Source: Cyanobacteria bacterium UBA11370
Lineage (GTDB): Bacteria > Cyanobacteriota > Cyanobacteriia > Cyanobacteriales > Coleofasciculaceae
DNA length: 38,412 bases
Direction: 5' to 3'
Assembly: GCA_003486645.1 (NCBI GenBank)
Contig: DNGI01000508.1
Span: 1 to 38,412 of the forward strand
The notes beneath the pieces are model-generated. The model worked only from the letters and a program-made list of their open reading frames with translations. It was not told the DNA's origin and did no database searches. Below are positions 8,690 through 16,763 of this stretch, piece after piece. A program made the translations under genes and the position numbers. Numbering within the stretch: the first letter of the stretch is position 1; every line of letters starts with the position of its first letter.

Positions 8690-9778
8690 ATGACAGATAA
8701 AATTTTAATTCTAGGAGGACGAGGTAGAATTGGTAGTAGTGTGGCGCAAGATATAGCTGCCAATACGCAGGCGAACATTACTGTTACAGGACGGACAACG
8801 CCTGAAGTAGCTGTTAAGCAAAAAGAGTCATCACAAATCCAATTTCTGCCTTTAGATTTAGCTGATCACGAAGGGTTAAGAAACGCGATCGCGTCTCACA
8901 ATCTGGTGATTCATTGCGCTGGTCCTTTTATGTATCGGGATGCTACCGTTCTTAAAGCTTGTATTGAAGAAGGCATTAATTATTTAGATGTTAGTGATAA
9001 CCGCGCTTTTACTCGTAAAGCTTTAGCCTGTAGAGAAGCGGCGGCGAATAAAGGCGTTACCGCTATTATCAATACGGGGATTTTTCCCGGTATTTCTAAT
9101 AGTATGGTGCGCCGTGATGTGGAACAGTTAGATGAAGCAGAACGCATTCACTTAAGTTACGTGGTAGCGGGTTCTGGTGGTGCTGGCGTGACGGTAATGC
9201 GAACCACATTTCTGGGTTTACAAGAACCGTTTGAAGTGTGGATTGATAATGAATGGAAATTGATCAAGCCGTATAGCGATCGCGAAACCATTCAATTTCC
9301 TAAACCCTATGGTAAGGCTGGAGTTTACTGGTTTGATATGCCAGAAGCGTTTACTCTGGTTGAATCGTTTCCCGTAAAAACCGTTATTACGAAATTTGGA
9401 TCTATTCCTGATTTATACAATCATCTCACTTGGATAGCGGCTCATATTTTTCCGTCTGCTTGGCTAAAAAATCCTAATAGTATTGAGTTTTTATCTCAGG
9501 TGAGTTATCGGATGACTCAGGTCAGCGATCGCTTTAGTGGGATTGGGGTTGCAATTCGTTCCGAAGTTTCGGGTTATAAAGATAACCAACTAGCAACTAT
9601 TTGTTCGACTTTAGTGCATGAGGATACCGCCGTAGCAGCGGGTGCTGGGACAGGTAGTATTGCTGAACTTGTCCTGGCAGGGAAACTAGAGAAACCTGGT
9701 GTTTGGCCTGTTGAACAAGCACTCTCGACCGAATTGTTTGAAGAAACAATGCAACACCGAGGTATTAAGCTTCATTAA
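8690..9778 (+). CDS. Saccharopine dehydrogenase-like NAD(P)-binding oxidoreductase
   Basis: The N-terminal Rossmann fold begins almost at once with ILILGGRGRIGSS and continues with the strand patterns VTGRT and VIHCAGPF typical of the saccharopine-dehydrogenase-like (Sacchrp_dh_NADP) family. The C-terminal half is the poorly defined catalytic domain of that family. I chose ATG 8690; GTG 8678 would add four residues. The substrate cannot be read from sequence, and many relatives do not act on lysine. Its position after crtO on the same strand hints at lipid or isoprenoid metabolism, but only weakly. Confidence 0.8.
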   Translation: MTDKILILGGRGRIGSSVAQDIAANTQANITVTGRTTPEVAVKQKESSQIQFLPLDLADHEGLRNAIASHNLVIHCAGPFMYRDATVLKACIEEGINYLDVSDNRAFTRKALACREAAANKGVTAIINTGIFPGISNSMVRRDVEQLDEAERIHLSYVVAGSGGAGVTVMRTTFLGLQEPFEVWIDNEWKLIKPYSDRETIQFPKPYGKAGVYWFDMPEAFTLVESFPVKTVITKFGSIPDLYNHLTWIAAHIFPSAWLKNPNSIEFLSQVSYRMTQVSDRFSGIGVAIRSEVSGYKDNQLATICSTLVHEDTAVAAGAGTGSIAELVLAGKLEKPGVWPVEQALSTELFEETMQHRGIKLH

Positions 9779-9832
9779 GGTACGCTGGTGGGAAGCATCC
9801 CAATGCAAGCAAATATAGCAGTCGCCACAATT

Positions 9833-9894
9833 GTTAGGACATTTTTCTGTTGCCTGTTGCCTGTTCCCTTTAACGCAAAACATAACGTCCTAAC
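9833..9894. repeat. Small inverted-repeat element with CTGTTGC core
   Basis: GTTAGGAC and GTCCTAAC ends enclose tandem CTGTTGC/CTGTTCC heptamers. It has the same build (inverted ends around a short tandem repeat core) as the elements at 1-108, 14150-14266 and 31026-31095. Confidence 0.55.
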
Positions 9895-10635
9895 CGATAT
9901 ATCCGTATAATTCTAAGTCTGAAAAAGATACGGCTAGAGTTTATTAAACTATACAAAAATCATTGTATAGATAGATCTAAAGTATAGAAAGAATGATCCG
10001 GATTTAACAGCTAATTGCTGAAGAGAGTTAATCAGTAAGACTTGTCGAGCCTAAGTTTTGAAGTGCTTGAAATATAGAAATAGGTAAGCTGGTAGATATC
10101 AGCTAACTAATAGTGCCCTATAGTCAGCAAACTACTTAGTGTAGGCCAAGCACAAATTAACCAATAGTTTTATCGGATCAATTAGCTTTGTTGACCTGAC
10201 AAAGTGGGTATTGCATTTCTATCAAATTTATTAGGCTAATTGATATTAATTCGGCTGGTATCGTTACTACATAATTGGGAATCGGGAAGAGAAAGAAAAG
10301 AAAACTAAAGCACAGGCTGATCCTTATTGTTGTCGCACGCAATAACGGGGCATTATCGAGCTGAAAAACTATCCGGATTTAACCCCTAAATGCTGAAAAA
10401 TTGAGGGGAAAATTTTGATAACTTGAGTTTGTATTTGCATTAATATTCTAGTTATTATGAGATTTATGCAAATTATAACCTCAGAATTTATCAGAATTTT
10501 GGATAGTAAATTATCGATAAATCATCTAGCAAAACTTCATCAAAACTACATCTAAAAATAGAGACATCGTTGAGATGAACTGCTAGAACTGAAAGGAATC
10601 CATCGAAGTTAATTCAACATCAACAGGAGATATAT
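9895..10635 (+). promoter_or_regulatory. Long leader upstream of the globin gene with direct repeats
   Basis: No gene is seen in this AT-rich 740-base stretch. It holds an 8-bp hairpin CTATACAA/TTGTATAG (9949-9970). It also holds a 27-base direct repeat beginning ATCCGGATTTAAC at 9996-10022 and again at 10371-10397, with 24 of 27 bases identical. The globin gene has a good AGGAG ribosome-binding site just before its ATG. A long regulated 5' region for the globin/GTPase island is likely, but no specific promoter can be assigned. Confidence 0.45.
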
Positions 10636-11190
10636 ATGGCGTTGGATGCCCATGTCTTTATGACCACCATGGAAAAGCGTGTTGGTCTAACTGCTGAAGA
10701 CAAAAGTCTTTTGAAAGAGAATGCAGATTGGGGCAAAGGAATTGCTTCAGAAATGGCGGATCATTTTTATGGCTATTTAGGTCGTGATGCAGAAATGGAT
10801 GCCATTATCAATGCTAAAGAAGGACGGGTTCATCGCCTACGAGAAACCTTTATTCAGTGGTTTCACGAAATGTTTACAGGCATTGATGATTGGGGAAATG
10901 CCTATGCGGATCGTCGTTGGCGGATTGGTCTAGTTCATGTGCAGATTGGAATTGGTCCTCAACACGTTGTTCCAGCGATGGCAACAGTGGTTAATGCTGT
11001 TGGTCAACGGTTAAAAACTGATGGAAAAGATGAAGCGTTACGGGATGCTCTCAGTCGGATTTGCATGATTGATTTAGCCTTCATTGAGCAAGCTTATGTA
11101 GAAGTCAGTTCAGCGGCTGTTCTCAGAGAAACAGGTTGGACAGAGGGTTTATTCCGCCGCCTGATCGCAACTGGCGCAAATTCAATGTAA
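10636..11190 (+). CDS. Protoglobin/globin-coupled-sensor-type haem domain protein
   Basis: This is a 184-residue single-domain globin of the sensor-globin/protoglobin class. The signature WRIGLVHVQIGIGPQHVVPA places the proximal haem ligand at His101, followed by the family's Gly-x-x-Pro pattern. There is no output domain, unlike most globin-coupled sensors. It is followed, 79 bases later, by a Roadblock protein and then a small GTPase, which suggests that the gas or redox state of the haem is read by these partners rather than by a fused domain. AGGAG precedes the ATG. The ligand (O2, NO or CO) cannot be deduced. Confidence 0.88.
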   Translation: MALDAHVFMTTMEKRVGLTAEDKSLLKENADWGKGIASEMADHFYGYLGRDAEMDAIINAKEGRVHRLRETFIQWFHEMFTGIDDWGNAYADRRWRIGLVHVQIGIGPQHVVPAMATVVNAVGQRLKTDGKDEALRDALSRICMIDLAFIEQAYVEVSSAAVLRETGWTEGLFRRLIATGANSM

Positions 11191-11269
11191 AGGTAAGATT
11201 GTTCACATTTCAACCCTACGAGTTAACCACATTGCAATCTCTAAAATTTCAGCAGGAGTAACACAATCA

Positions 11270-11641
11270 ATGGCTATCAATTCTGAAAAATTGGGGTACG
11301 TCCTCAAAACATTTGTAACTGGAACAAGTGATGTTGAAGGTGCGGCTATGGTCACTCCCGATGGCTTACCTTTAGCCTCTAGTTTACCCGGTGGTATGGA
11401 TGATGAACGAGTATCCGCCATGTCCGCCGCTATGCTTTCTTTGGGTGAACGAATTGGTAAAGAATTAGTACGAGGTGCGATTGATCGCATCTATGTCGAA
11501 GGCAACCAAGGCTTTAGTATTTTGACCAGTTGTGGAGAAGATGCGGTTTTTTTAGTACTGGCGACGAAGGAAGCCAAGCAAGGGGTTTTGATGCTAGAAA
11601 TTAAACGCACCCTTTCTGAACTGAAGTCGGCTCTGAGCTAA
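11270..11641 (+). CDS. Roadblock/LC7 domain protein (MglB/CvnB-like), copy 1
   Basis: This is a 123-residue Roadblock/LC7 fold protein, the class that binds small GTPases of the MglA type as a GTPase-activating or exchange partner. The typical beta strand with EGAAMVTPDGLPLAS (residues 24-38), the long helix DERVSAMSAAMLSLGERIGKEL, and the final strand/helix are visible. A good GGAG site precedes the ATG. It sits between the globin and GTPase genes. A second copy at 14384-14752 differs at only a few residues. Confidence 0.9.
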   Translation: MAINSEKLGYVLKTFVTGTSDVEGAAMVTPDGLPLASSLPGGMDDERVSAMSAAMLSLGERIGKELVRGAIDRIYVEGNQGFSILTSCGEDAVFLVLATKEAKQGVLMLEIKRTLSELKSALS

Positions 11642-11817
11642 TTGAGTCTTGCAGAAGTTAGGGTATTTTAGCTTACAGTCTTAGTATCAAAGAACAGTGG
11701 ATTTTAAGCAAACTCCCCTAACGTTTCAATCGTAATCATTCGGGATGCTAATCAGGGAGCTAAGGGTTGAAGATTTTAACTAGCCTGTTAATTTTCAACC
11801 TCTAACTCCTTCTTTTT

Positions 11818-12384
11818 ATGAGTTTAGTAGGTTCAATTCAAATGGTAAATCTACGTGTAGTCGTCACAGGCACGGTAGGAGCTGGCAAGTCTACTTTTGT
11901 TCGGACGGCTAGTGAAATTGAGGTAGTAGAAATCGAACGCAAGATTACTGATAAAATATCCACTTTGAAAGACCAAACAACCGTTGCTTTCGACTTTGGT
12001 AAACTTGTGCTGGATGCCAATATGGATTTGCATCTCTACGGCACTCCGGGTCAATCTCGTTTTGATTTCATGTGGGATATTTTAATTAAGGGAGCTGATG
12101 CTTATATTCTCCTTGTTGCTGCTAATCAACCCAGTGATTTTCCCTATGCTCGTGAAATTTTTTTGTTTATGAATAAGCGAGTACAAGTTCCCATGATTAT
12201 TGGTTTAACTCACATGGATTGTGCTGGAGCCTTGCCACCAGCGGATATTGTGAAAAATTTGGACGCGATCAAAGATGAAATTTATCCGACTATTGTAACT
12301 GTTAATCCGAATTTAAAGTCTTCAGTTCTTCATGCGTTAAGAGTCTTGGTAGATTTGACAAACCGATCTGGATTTAAGCCCTAA
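11818..12384 (+). CDS. Small Ras-like GTPase of the conservon CvnD / MglA type
   Basis: This 188-residue GTPase has the P-loop GTVGAGKST (residues 18-26), a switch region ending TVAFDFGK, the G3-like motif LYGTPGQSRF in place of a classical DxxG, and G4 THMD in place of NKxD. These variants match the COG2229 group (Streptomyces conservon CvnD and relatives). The partner Roadblock gene is 176 bases upstream. There is no lipidation signal or membrane segment, so it is cytosolic. Met9 (11842) is an alternative start just before the first beta strand. Likely role: molecular switch downstream of the globin, by inference from neighbours. Confidence 0.88.
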   Translation: MSLVGSIQMVNLRVVVTGTVGAGKSTFVRTASEIEVVEIERKITDKISTLKDQTTVAFDFGKLVLDANMDLHLYGTPGQSRFDFMWDILIKGADAYILLVAANQPSDFPYAREIFLFMNKRVQVPMIIGLTHMDCAGALPPADIVKNLDAIKDEIYPTIVTVNPNLKSSVLHALRVLVDLTNRSGFKP

Positions 12385-12409
12385 ATCTTAATATAGTTAG
12401 AGGATTATC

Positions 12410-12522
12410 TATTGGCAAATCTCAGGATAATTTGTTAGAAATAGAACTAGATAATGGTGTTTAATACCCATCTACCTCAAGGGAACTACTAGGTGAATTA
12501 GGGTCTGAGTAGGTTAGTGGCA
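12410..12522 (+). repeat. Leader segment duplicated upstream of both V4R-like genes (copy A)
   Basis: The sequence from CTATTGGCAAATC to GGGTCTGAGT recurs at about 13510-13612 in front of the second V4R-like gene, with scattered substitutions. The tandem duplication therefore included the leader, not just the coding region. Confidence 0.75.
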
Positions 12523-12565
12523 CTTAGACATTTTATAGCCCCTAAAAGAGCTAAAAAAGTCTCTG

Positions 12566-12684
12566 ATACCAAATCCGGTTTAAAAATCCCTTTTTACAAC
12601 GAACGGTAGAGACGTTGCATGTGCTAGTCTCTACAGGGTTTTGGCAACCTTAATTAAAGGGTGTATATTAACCGGATTTGGTAT
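12566..12684. mobile_element. MITE-like element with ATACCAAATCCGGTT ends
   Basis: A 119-base element is bounded by perfect 15-base terminal inverted repeats ATACCAAATCCGGTT, with an inner palindrome GTAGAGAC...GTCTCTAC. It carries no gene. It lies in about 300 bases present before V4R-like copy A but absent before copy B, so it arrived after or during the duplication. Confidence 0.8.
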
Positions 12685-12853
12685 GAGTAAGGGAAAGAGG
12701 TCTATGCTCTTAAAAGGCCTGAAATCTTTGTCATTAATAGATTTCTGTCTATTCGAGCTAAAAGTATTTCTCTGTCTAAGTTTGAAGCCATTTTTTCTTC
12801 AGTTTTTGTCTAAGTCCCGTTAGGAAACCGTTGAGTAAAACAAGGTAAGTATT

Positions 12854-13339
12854 ATGTCAATGAGTCAGGAACACTTGCGTGAAGAACTGGGAAATTTCAG
12901 TAGCATTATCTGCCTTAAAGCGATTGTTACAGGTGTAGAAGAAGCCCTCGGTGAAAAAACTGCTGCGATCGCACTGATTGCTGCGGGTCGTCAGCGGGGC
13001 AAAAAATTAGCTGAGGATTTAGGTTTAGCGGACAAAGGGTCAGAATTTGCTGTCGAAGATGTAATAGAAAAGGTTCGTCATACCCTAGGTAAAGATGGGA
13101 CTCGCTTGTGCGTTATCGACAAGATTGAACAGGACGGAGAGGCGTACAAAGTTTATACTCGTGAAACAGTTTGTTCGGCTGGTGAACCTCAAGGTTCATC
13201 CCGACAATGTACCTTTACATTAGGAGCAATTCAGGGATTTTTAGAAGCATTTTTGGGTAAGCGTTTGCGAGGAATCCAAACTGAATCGGTTTTGCGCGGG
13301 GGTAATTATGACATTCTAGAATACAGAGTTTTGGTTTAA
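12854..13339 (+). CDS. V4R-like (hydrocarbon-binding) protein, copy A
   Basis: This is a 161-residue soluble protein. The C-terminal half (ETVCSAG...RQCTFTLGAIQGFLEAFLGKRLRG...ESVLRGG) has the alternating Cys/Gly pattern and final strand of V4R-type ligand-binding domains, with Cys107 and Cys119. The family call is by pattern only. V4R proteins bind small hydrophobic or tetrapyrrole-like ligands in several systems. It is about 88% identical to copy B and follows the GTPase gene, so it is probably a ligand-sensing part of the island. The ribosome-binding stretch AAGGTAAGTATT before ATG is shared with copy B. A terminator follows at 13368-13408. Confidence 0.7.
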   Translation: MSMSQEHLREELGNFSSIICLKAIVTGVEEALGEKTAAIALIAAGRQRGKKLAEDLGLADKGSEFAVEDVIEKVRHTLGKDGTRLCVIDKIEQDGEAYKVYTRETVCSAGEPQGSSRQCTFTLGAIQGFLEAFLGKRLRGIQTESVLRGGNYDILEYRVLV

Positions 13340-13367
13340 ACTCAGAGTTTGTACCAATGGGATAAAA

Positions 13368-13408
13368 AAATAACGCTATAGTTTTGCCTAAATAATAGCG
13401 TTATTTTT
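13368..13408 (+). terminator. Rho-independent terminator after V4R copy A
   Basis: A 12-bp stem, AAATAACGCTAT paired with ATAGCGTTATTT, sits about 30 bases past the stop codon, and the 3' arm ends in TTATTTTTG. Copy B has its own leader after this point, so the two copies may be separate transcripts. Confidence 0.8.
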
Positions 13409-13647
13409 GCTATCTATCGATTAAAAAGTATTTGGAGAATTAACAAGAATTTTATTTTATAAATTTTAAGTAAAACAAGGAGTAATCTTAATATAAATAT
13501 TATAGTAACTATTGGCAAATCCAATGGTAATTTGTTAGAAATAGAGCTAGGTGATTTTGCTTAATAGGCATCTACCTCAAGTGAACTACTAAGTGAATTG
13601 GGTCTGAGTCGCTTAGTACACCGTTCAGTAACAAAGAGGTAAGTATT
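13409..13647 (+). promoter_or_regulatory. Leader of V4R copy B
   Basis: An AT-rich start (13409-13500) is a plausible promoter zone. The duplicated leader segment follows (about 13510-13612), then a direct run into the gene with GAGGTAAGTATT before the ATG. This shows the uninterrupted form of the leader that is split by inserted DNA in copy A. Confidence 0.5.
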
Positions 13648-14133
13648 ATGTCAATGAGTCAGGAACACTTGCGTGAAGAACTTGGAGATTTCAGCAGTAT
13701 TATCTGCCTTAAAGCGATTGTTACAGGTGTAGAAGAAGCCCTCGGTGAAAAAGCTGCCGCGATCGCACTGATTGCTGCGGGTCGTCAGCGGGGCAAAACG
13801 TTAGCTGAGGATTTAGGTTTAGTGAATAAAGGGTCAGAATTACCACTCGAAGATGTGATCGAAAAGGTTCGTTATACCCTAGGTAAAGATGGGACTCGCT
13901 TGTGCGTTATCGATCAGATTCAACAGGATGGAGAAGCCTACAAAGTCTATACTCGTGAAACAGTTTGTTCGGCTGGTGAACCTCAAGGTTCATCCCGACA
14001 ATGTACCTTTACATTAGGAGCAATTCAGGGATTTTTAGAAGCATTTTTGGGTAAGCGCTTGCGAGGAACCCAAACTGAATCTGTCTTGCGTGGGGGTAAT
14101 CATGACGTTCTGACCTACACCCTCTTGGGTTAA
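13648..14133 (+). CDS. V4R-like (hydrocarbon-binding) protein, copy B
   Basis: This is a tandem paralogue of 12854-13339 with the same length and the same Cys107/Cys119 and terminal Gly-rich strand. Differences cluster at residues 51-75 (for example SELPLEDV for SEFAVEDV) and at the extreme C-terminus. The clustering around the middle helix suggests that partner or ligand specificity may differ between copies while the V4R-like core is kept. The family assignment carries the same uncertainty as for copy A. Confidence 0.7.
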   Translation: MSMSQEHLREELGDFSSIICLKAIVTGVEEALGEKAAAIALIAAGRQRGKTLAEDLGLVNKGSELPLEDVIEKVRYTLGKDGTRLCVIDQIQQDGEAYKVYTRETVCSAGEPQGSSRQCTFTLGAIQGFLEAFLGKRLRGTQTESVLRGGNHDVLTYTLLG

Positions 14134-14149
14134 ATAAAGCCTTCAGAAA

Positions 14150-14266
14150 TAAGCTAATCGGCATTTAAGTTGCATTATCGAGGAGGTAAGGCAAATGGCA
14201 AATGGCAGGAGGAAAAAGAGTTTTTCCTAATCGCCAAGGTGTGCAATTTAAATGCACATCAGCTTA
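14150..14266. mobile_element. MITE-like element with TAAGCTnATnnGCATTTAA ends
   Basis: The left end TAAGCTAATCGGCATTTAAG and the right end, read in reverse as TAAGCTGATGTGCATTTAAA, are terminal inverted repeats of about 25 bases. The core has GGCAAAT heptamers and a purine tract. A solo left end occurs at 3558-3582. There is no coding capacity. Confidence 0.75.
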
Positions 14267-14383
14267 GTCTCTCGAAAAGCTATTCTTGGCTATCACAGTT
14301 TTTCTATCAATCAAAGGTGCAACTTTATAGTGGATAACTATTAAGCAAATCACCCTGTTTTAAGTTATAATAGGAGTCAAGCA

Positions 14384-14752
14384 ATGTCTATCAATTCCCA
14401 AAAATTGGGGCATATTCTCAAAACGTTTGTCACAGGAACGAGTGATGTTGAAGGTGCGGCTATGGTTACTCCCGATGGCTTACCTTTAGCCTCTAGCTTA
14501 CCCGGTGGTATGGATGATGAACGGGTATCTGCTATGTCCGCCGCGATGCTTTCTTTAGGTGAACGAATTGGTAAAGAATTAGTACGAGGTGCGATTGATC
14601 GCATCTATGTCGAAGGCAACCAAGGCTTTAGTATTTTGACCAGTTGTGGAGAAGATGCGGTTTTTTTAGTACTGGCGACGAAGGAAGCCAAGCAAGGGGT
14701 TTTGATGCTAGAAATTAAACGCACCCTCTCCGAATTAAAGCTGGCATTGTAG
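14384..14752 (+). CDS. Roadblock/LC7 domain protein (MglB/CvnB-like), copy 2
   Basis: This 122-residue paralogue of 11270-11641 differs only near the N-terminus (residues 2, 6, 10 and 11) and at the last few residues. A 170-base segment (14558-14727) is identical at the DNA level to 11444-11613, including third positions. That points to recent duplication or gene conversion. It lies after the V4R pair, about 250 bases downstream, past a MITE-like element. It could form homo- or heterodimers with copy 1 on the same GTPase. Confidence 0.9.
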   Translation: MSINSQKLGHILKTFVTGTSDVEGAAMVTPDGLPLASSLPGGMDDERVSAMSAAMLSLGERIGKELVRGAIDRIYVEGNQGFSILTSCGEDAVFLVLATKEAKQGVLMLEIKRTLSELKLAL

Positions 14753-14768
14753 TCGTTGAAGCCGTTAA

Positions 14769-14853
14769 TTGTAAGGGAACTTGGGATTTGGGAGTTGGAA
14801 AAAACGGTTTTTTGGTTTGGTTGTGAACCTTAATTCACAAGTTTCCCTTACAA
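14769..14853. terminator. Large inverted repeat after the second Roadblock gene
   Basis: TTGTAAGGGAACTTG and CAAGTTTCCCTTACAA pair at the ends. Inside are AAAAAACGGTTTTTT and the stem TTGTGAA/TTCACAA. It starts about 17 bases past the stop codon, so it probably ends the island's transcript. It may also be a small palindromic element. Confidence 0.55.
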
Positions 14854-15002
14854 AAGTCGGCTTAATCGAAAGTTGGTTAAATGTCATCCCTGAAAAGGCA
14901 ATCAGAGGCAGAAATATAATAAGTAAGGAGTTCTCTTTTTACATCAATATTCGTTTCATATCTCAAATAGAAATGCTGTATGGAATAAGGAGTTTTCCTA
15001 TC

Positions 15003-15287
15003 CTATTTTTTTATATTGCACACTGTTGGTTGGGGTAAGGAAAAGGAACTCTCCTCAACTTCTGGCGCTGGCATGAATTCTGGTGCAGACTCTTCATGAT
15101 CATACCCAATCTCTTTCAGAATCCAAAGTGGCCAAAAAAAGGCGATCGCTATACAAGTCAAAGTGCTGTAAAGTCGGGATGTCAAAGAAATAGAGGAATC
15201 ATTAATGCGTCGCAGAAAAGCCAGTGAACAGACAAAACCCGAGAAGCCGTAGGAAATGGCTAGATAGACAAGCAGGATCGCAGTCAT
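15003..15287 (-). CDS. Small membrane protein, unknown, 94 aa
   Basis: The product has two likely membrane helices (residues about 2-24 and 40-58, the latter CIAIAFFWPLWIL), followed by an acidic, Pro- and Glu-rich soluble tail that ends at residue 94. The even spacing of charged residues around the helices and the plain ATG start make a real gene likely. I recognise no family. It is convergent with the second Roadblock gene and divergent from the amidotransferase gene. Confidence 0.6.
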   Translation of the reverse strand: MTAILLVYLAISYGFSGFVCSLAFLRRINDSSISLTSRLYSTLTCIAIAFFWPLWILKEIGYDHEESAPEFMPAPEVEESSFSLPQPTVCNIKK

Positions 15288-15693
15288 GTTTAATTCGTTC
15301 AGGGTCTAGGATTCTTGAATAGTCTTTGATTAACTTAATCAATTAAATTCCCTGGATTTTCTGAAAATAAGACGTTGTTGTTACAAAACTTTACATTAAA
15401 GGATTGAGGGAAGGCAAGAGTCAAGAATCAGATTTTATAGGGGTTGTATTATAGCAAAATTTGATAGTTTTAGTGAGGTTTAATCCTGGAATCGGCTATA
15501 GTCCAGGTAAGGTTTAATCAATAGCATTTGGTTTGAGTGAGGTTAGATTTGAAAGAGTCGAATCCGCCTGTCGTGAGGCTTTTCCAATCCAAAATCCTTG
15601 TCTACAAAATTAAAAAGGGTATAAGTTGAGAGCGATCGCTACAGGGACAGGGACAGCTTACAATGCTACTAAATAAGAAGTAAATCCTTGAGT
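15288..15693. other. Divergent intergenic region
   Basis: No gene is seen. It includes a small CCTGGA/TCCAGG hairpin (15485-15507), one HIP1 GCGATCGC site near 15633, and a GGGACAGGGACAG run. Promoters for the membrane protein and the amidotransferase must lie here but cannot be assigned. Confidence 0.5.
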
Positions 15694-16500
15694 ATGTGCC
15701 GACTACTTGGCTACCTTGGTTCACCGATTCAACTTGACCAGTTATTGTATAAACCCGAACATTCGCTCATTGTTCAGAGTTATCAACCCAAAGAGATGAC
15801 TTCTGGTGTGGTTAATGCGGATGGTTTAGGGATTGGTTGGTATGATTCAACACCAGATATTAAACCGTTTACTTACAAAAATACCCTGCCAATTTGGAAT
15901 GATATTAACCTCCCTGAATTGAGTCGTTATGTTCAATCAGGGTGTATGTTAGCCTATGTTCGCAGTGCGACAGCAGGTCAAGCCTTGGATCTGAGTAACT
16001 GTCAACCCTTTAGACGCGATCGCCTTTTATTGATTCACAATGGTTTTATTAAAAATTTCCGTAAAACTCTGTATCGACCTATCCGCGATCGCTTGAGTGA
16101 TGAAATCTATCAATCGATTCACGGAACGACCGATTCTGAACATATCTTTGCCCTATTCGTTAATCAATTATGTCGGTTTCCAGATAGCACGATTGAACAG
16201 GCATTATATGCGACATTAACGACCCTGACTGAGATCACTCAAGCTTATGAAACCAGCATTTCCGCAAACTTAATTATTACTGACGGATCTCATCTGGTTG
16301 CTAGTCGCTATGGCTGCAATACCACTGCACCGACACTTTACTGGTTGAGAGATGACCCCAGTTATCCCAATGCTGTAATTATTGCTTCTGAACCGCTATT
16401 TACCGGACATTGGCATACTTTTCCAGAGAATAGTTTGATCAGTGTGAGCAAAAGTCTTGATGTTCAGATGAACCAACTCGTATATAGCATTTCCAGTTGA
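15694..16500 (+). CDS. Class II glutamine amidotransferase (EgtC/YafJ-like)
   Basis: This is an Ntn-type class II glutamine amidotransferase domain of about 268 residues. The start is fixed by chemistry: the catalytic cysteine must be residue 2, so ATG 15694 (MCRLLGYLG) is correct rather than the in-frame TTG six bases earlier. Family motifs are NADGLGIGWY, YVRSATAG, HNGFI and GTTDSEHIFALF. It resembles EgtC, the gamma-glutamyl hydrolase of ergothioneine synthesis, but no egtB or egtD is nearby, so the general amidotransferase/hydrolase name is safer. Confidence 0.85.
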   Translation: MCRLLGYLGSPIQLDQLLYKPEHSLIVQSYQPKEMTSGVVNADGLGIGWYDSTPDIKPFTYKNTLPIWNDINLPELSRYVQSGCMLAYVRSATAGQALDLSNCQPFRRDRLLLIHNGFIKNFRKTLYRPIRDRLSDEIYQSIHGTTDSEHIFALFVNQLCRFPDSTIEQALYATLTTLTEITQAYETSISANLIITDGSHLVASRYGCNTTAPTLYWLRDDPSYPNAVIIASEPLFTGHWHTFPENSLISVSKSLDVQMNQLVYSISS

Positions 16501-16556
16501 GATGGGAAACTAAGCTTAATGCTATACCGGAGCCAACCTCAATATTAATTAAATAT

Positions 16557-16673
16557 CGTAATGAGGCGTGTAAATAATCATTTAAATGTAAAGATAATTT
16601 AACAAAATCCTGAACATCTTGTATTCAGGGAATCAGGGGGATCGTGTAATAATTATTTACGTTAGTCATAATT
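16557..16673. mobile_element. MITE-like inverted-repeat element
   Basis: AATGAGGCGTGTAAATAAT on the left and AATTATTTACGTTAGTCAT on the right are imperfect inverted repeats about 117 bases apart. The interior is non-coding. Confidence 0.5.
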
Positions 16674-16763
16674 GATAAAAATTCTGAGTTATTCAACGAA
16701 ATTGCGTTATTTCAGCGATTAGGTCAAATTTTGATTTAGGATAGAAGGTAATAAGATGGGTTT

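Noticed and set aside
14781-15038. An 85-codon plus-strand frame after the second Roadblock gene
   Set aside because: It starts inside a large inverted repeat, has no ribosome-binding site, and its product shows no coherent domain; it also overlaps the better-supported small membrane protein on the other strand.
15694-16500. Ergothioneine synthesis gene egtC
   Set aside because: The domain fits, but no egtB, egtD or other pathway gene is in the window. The class II amidotransferase fold alone does not prove this role.
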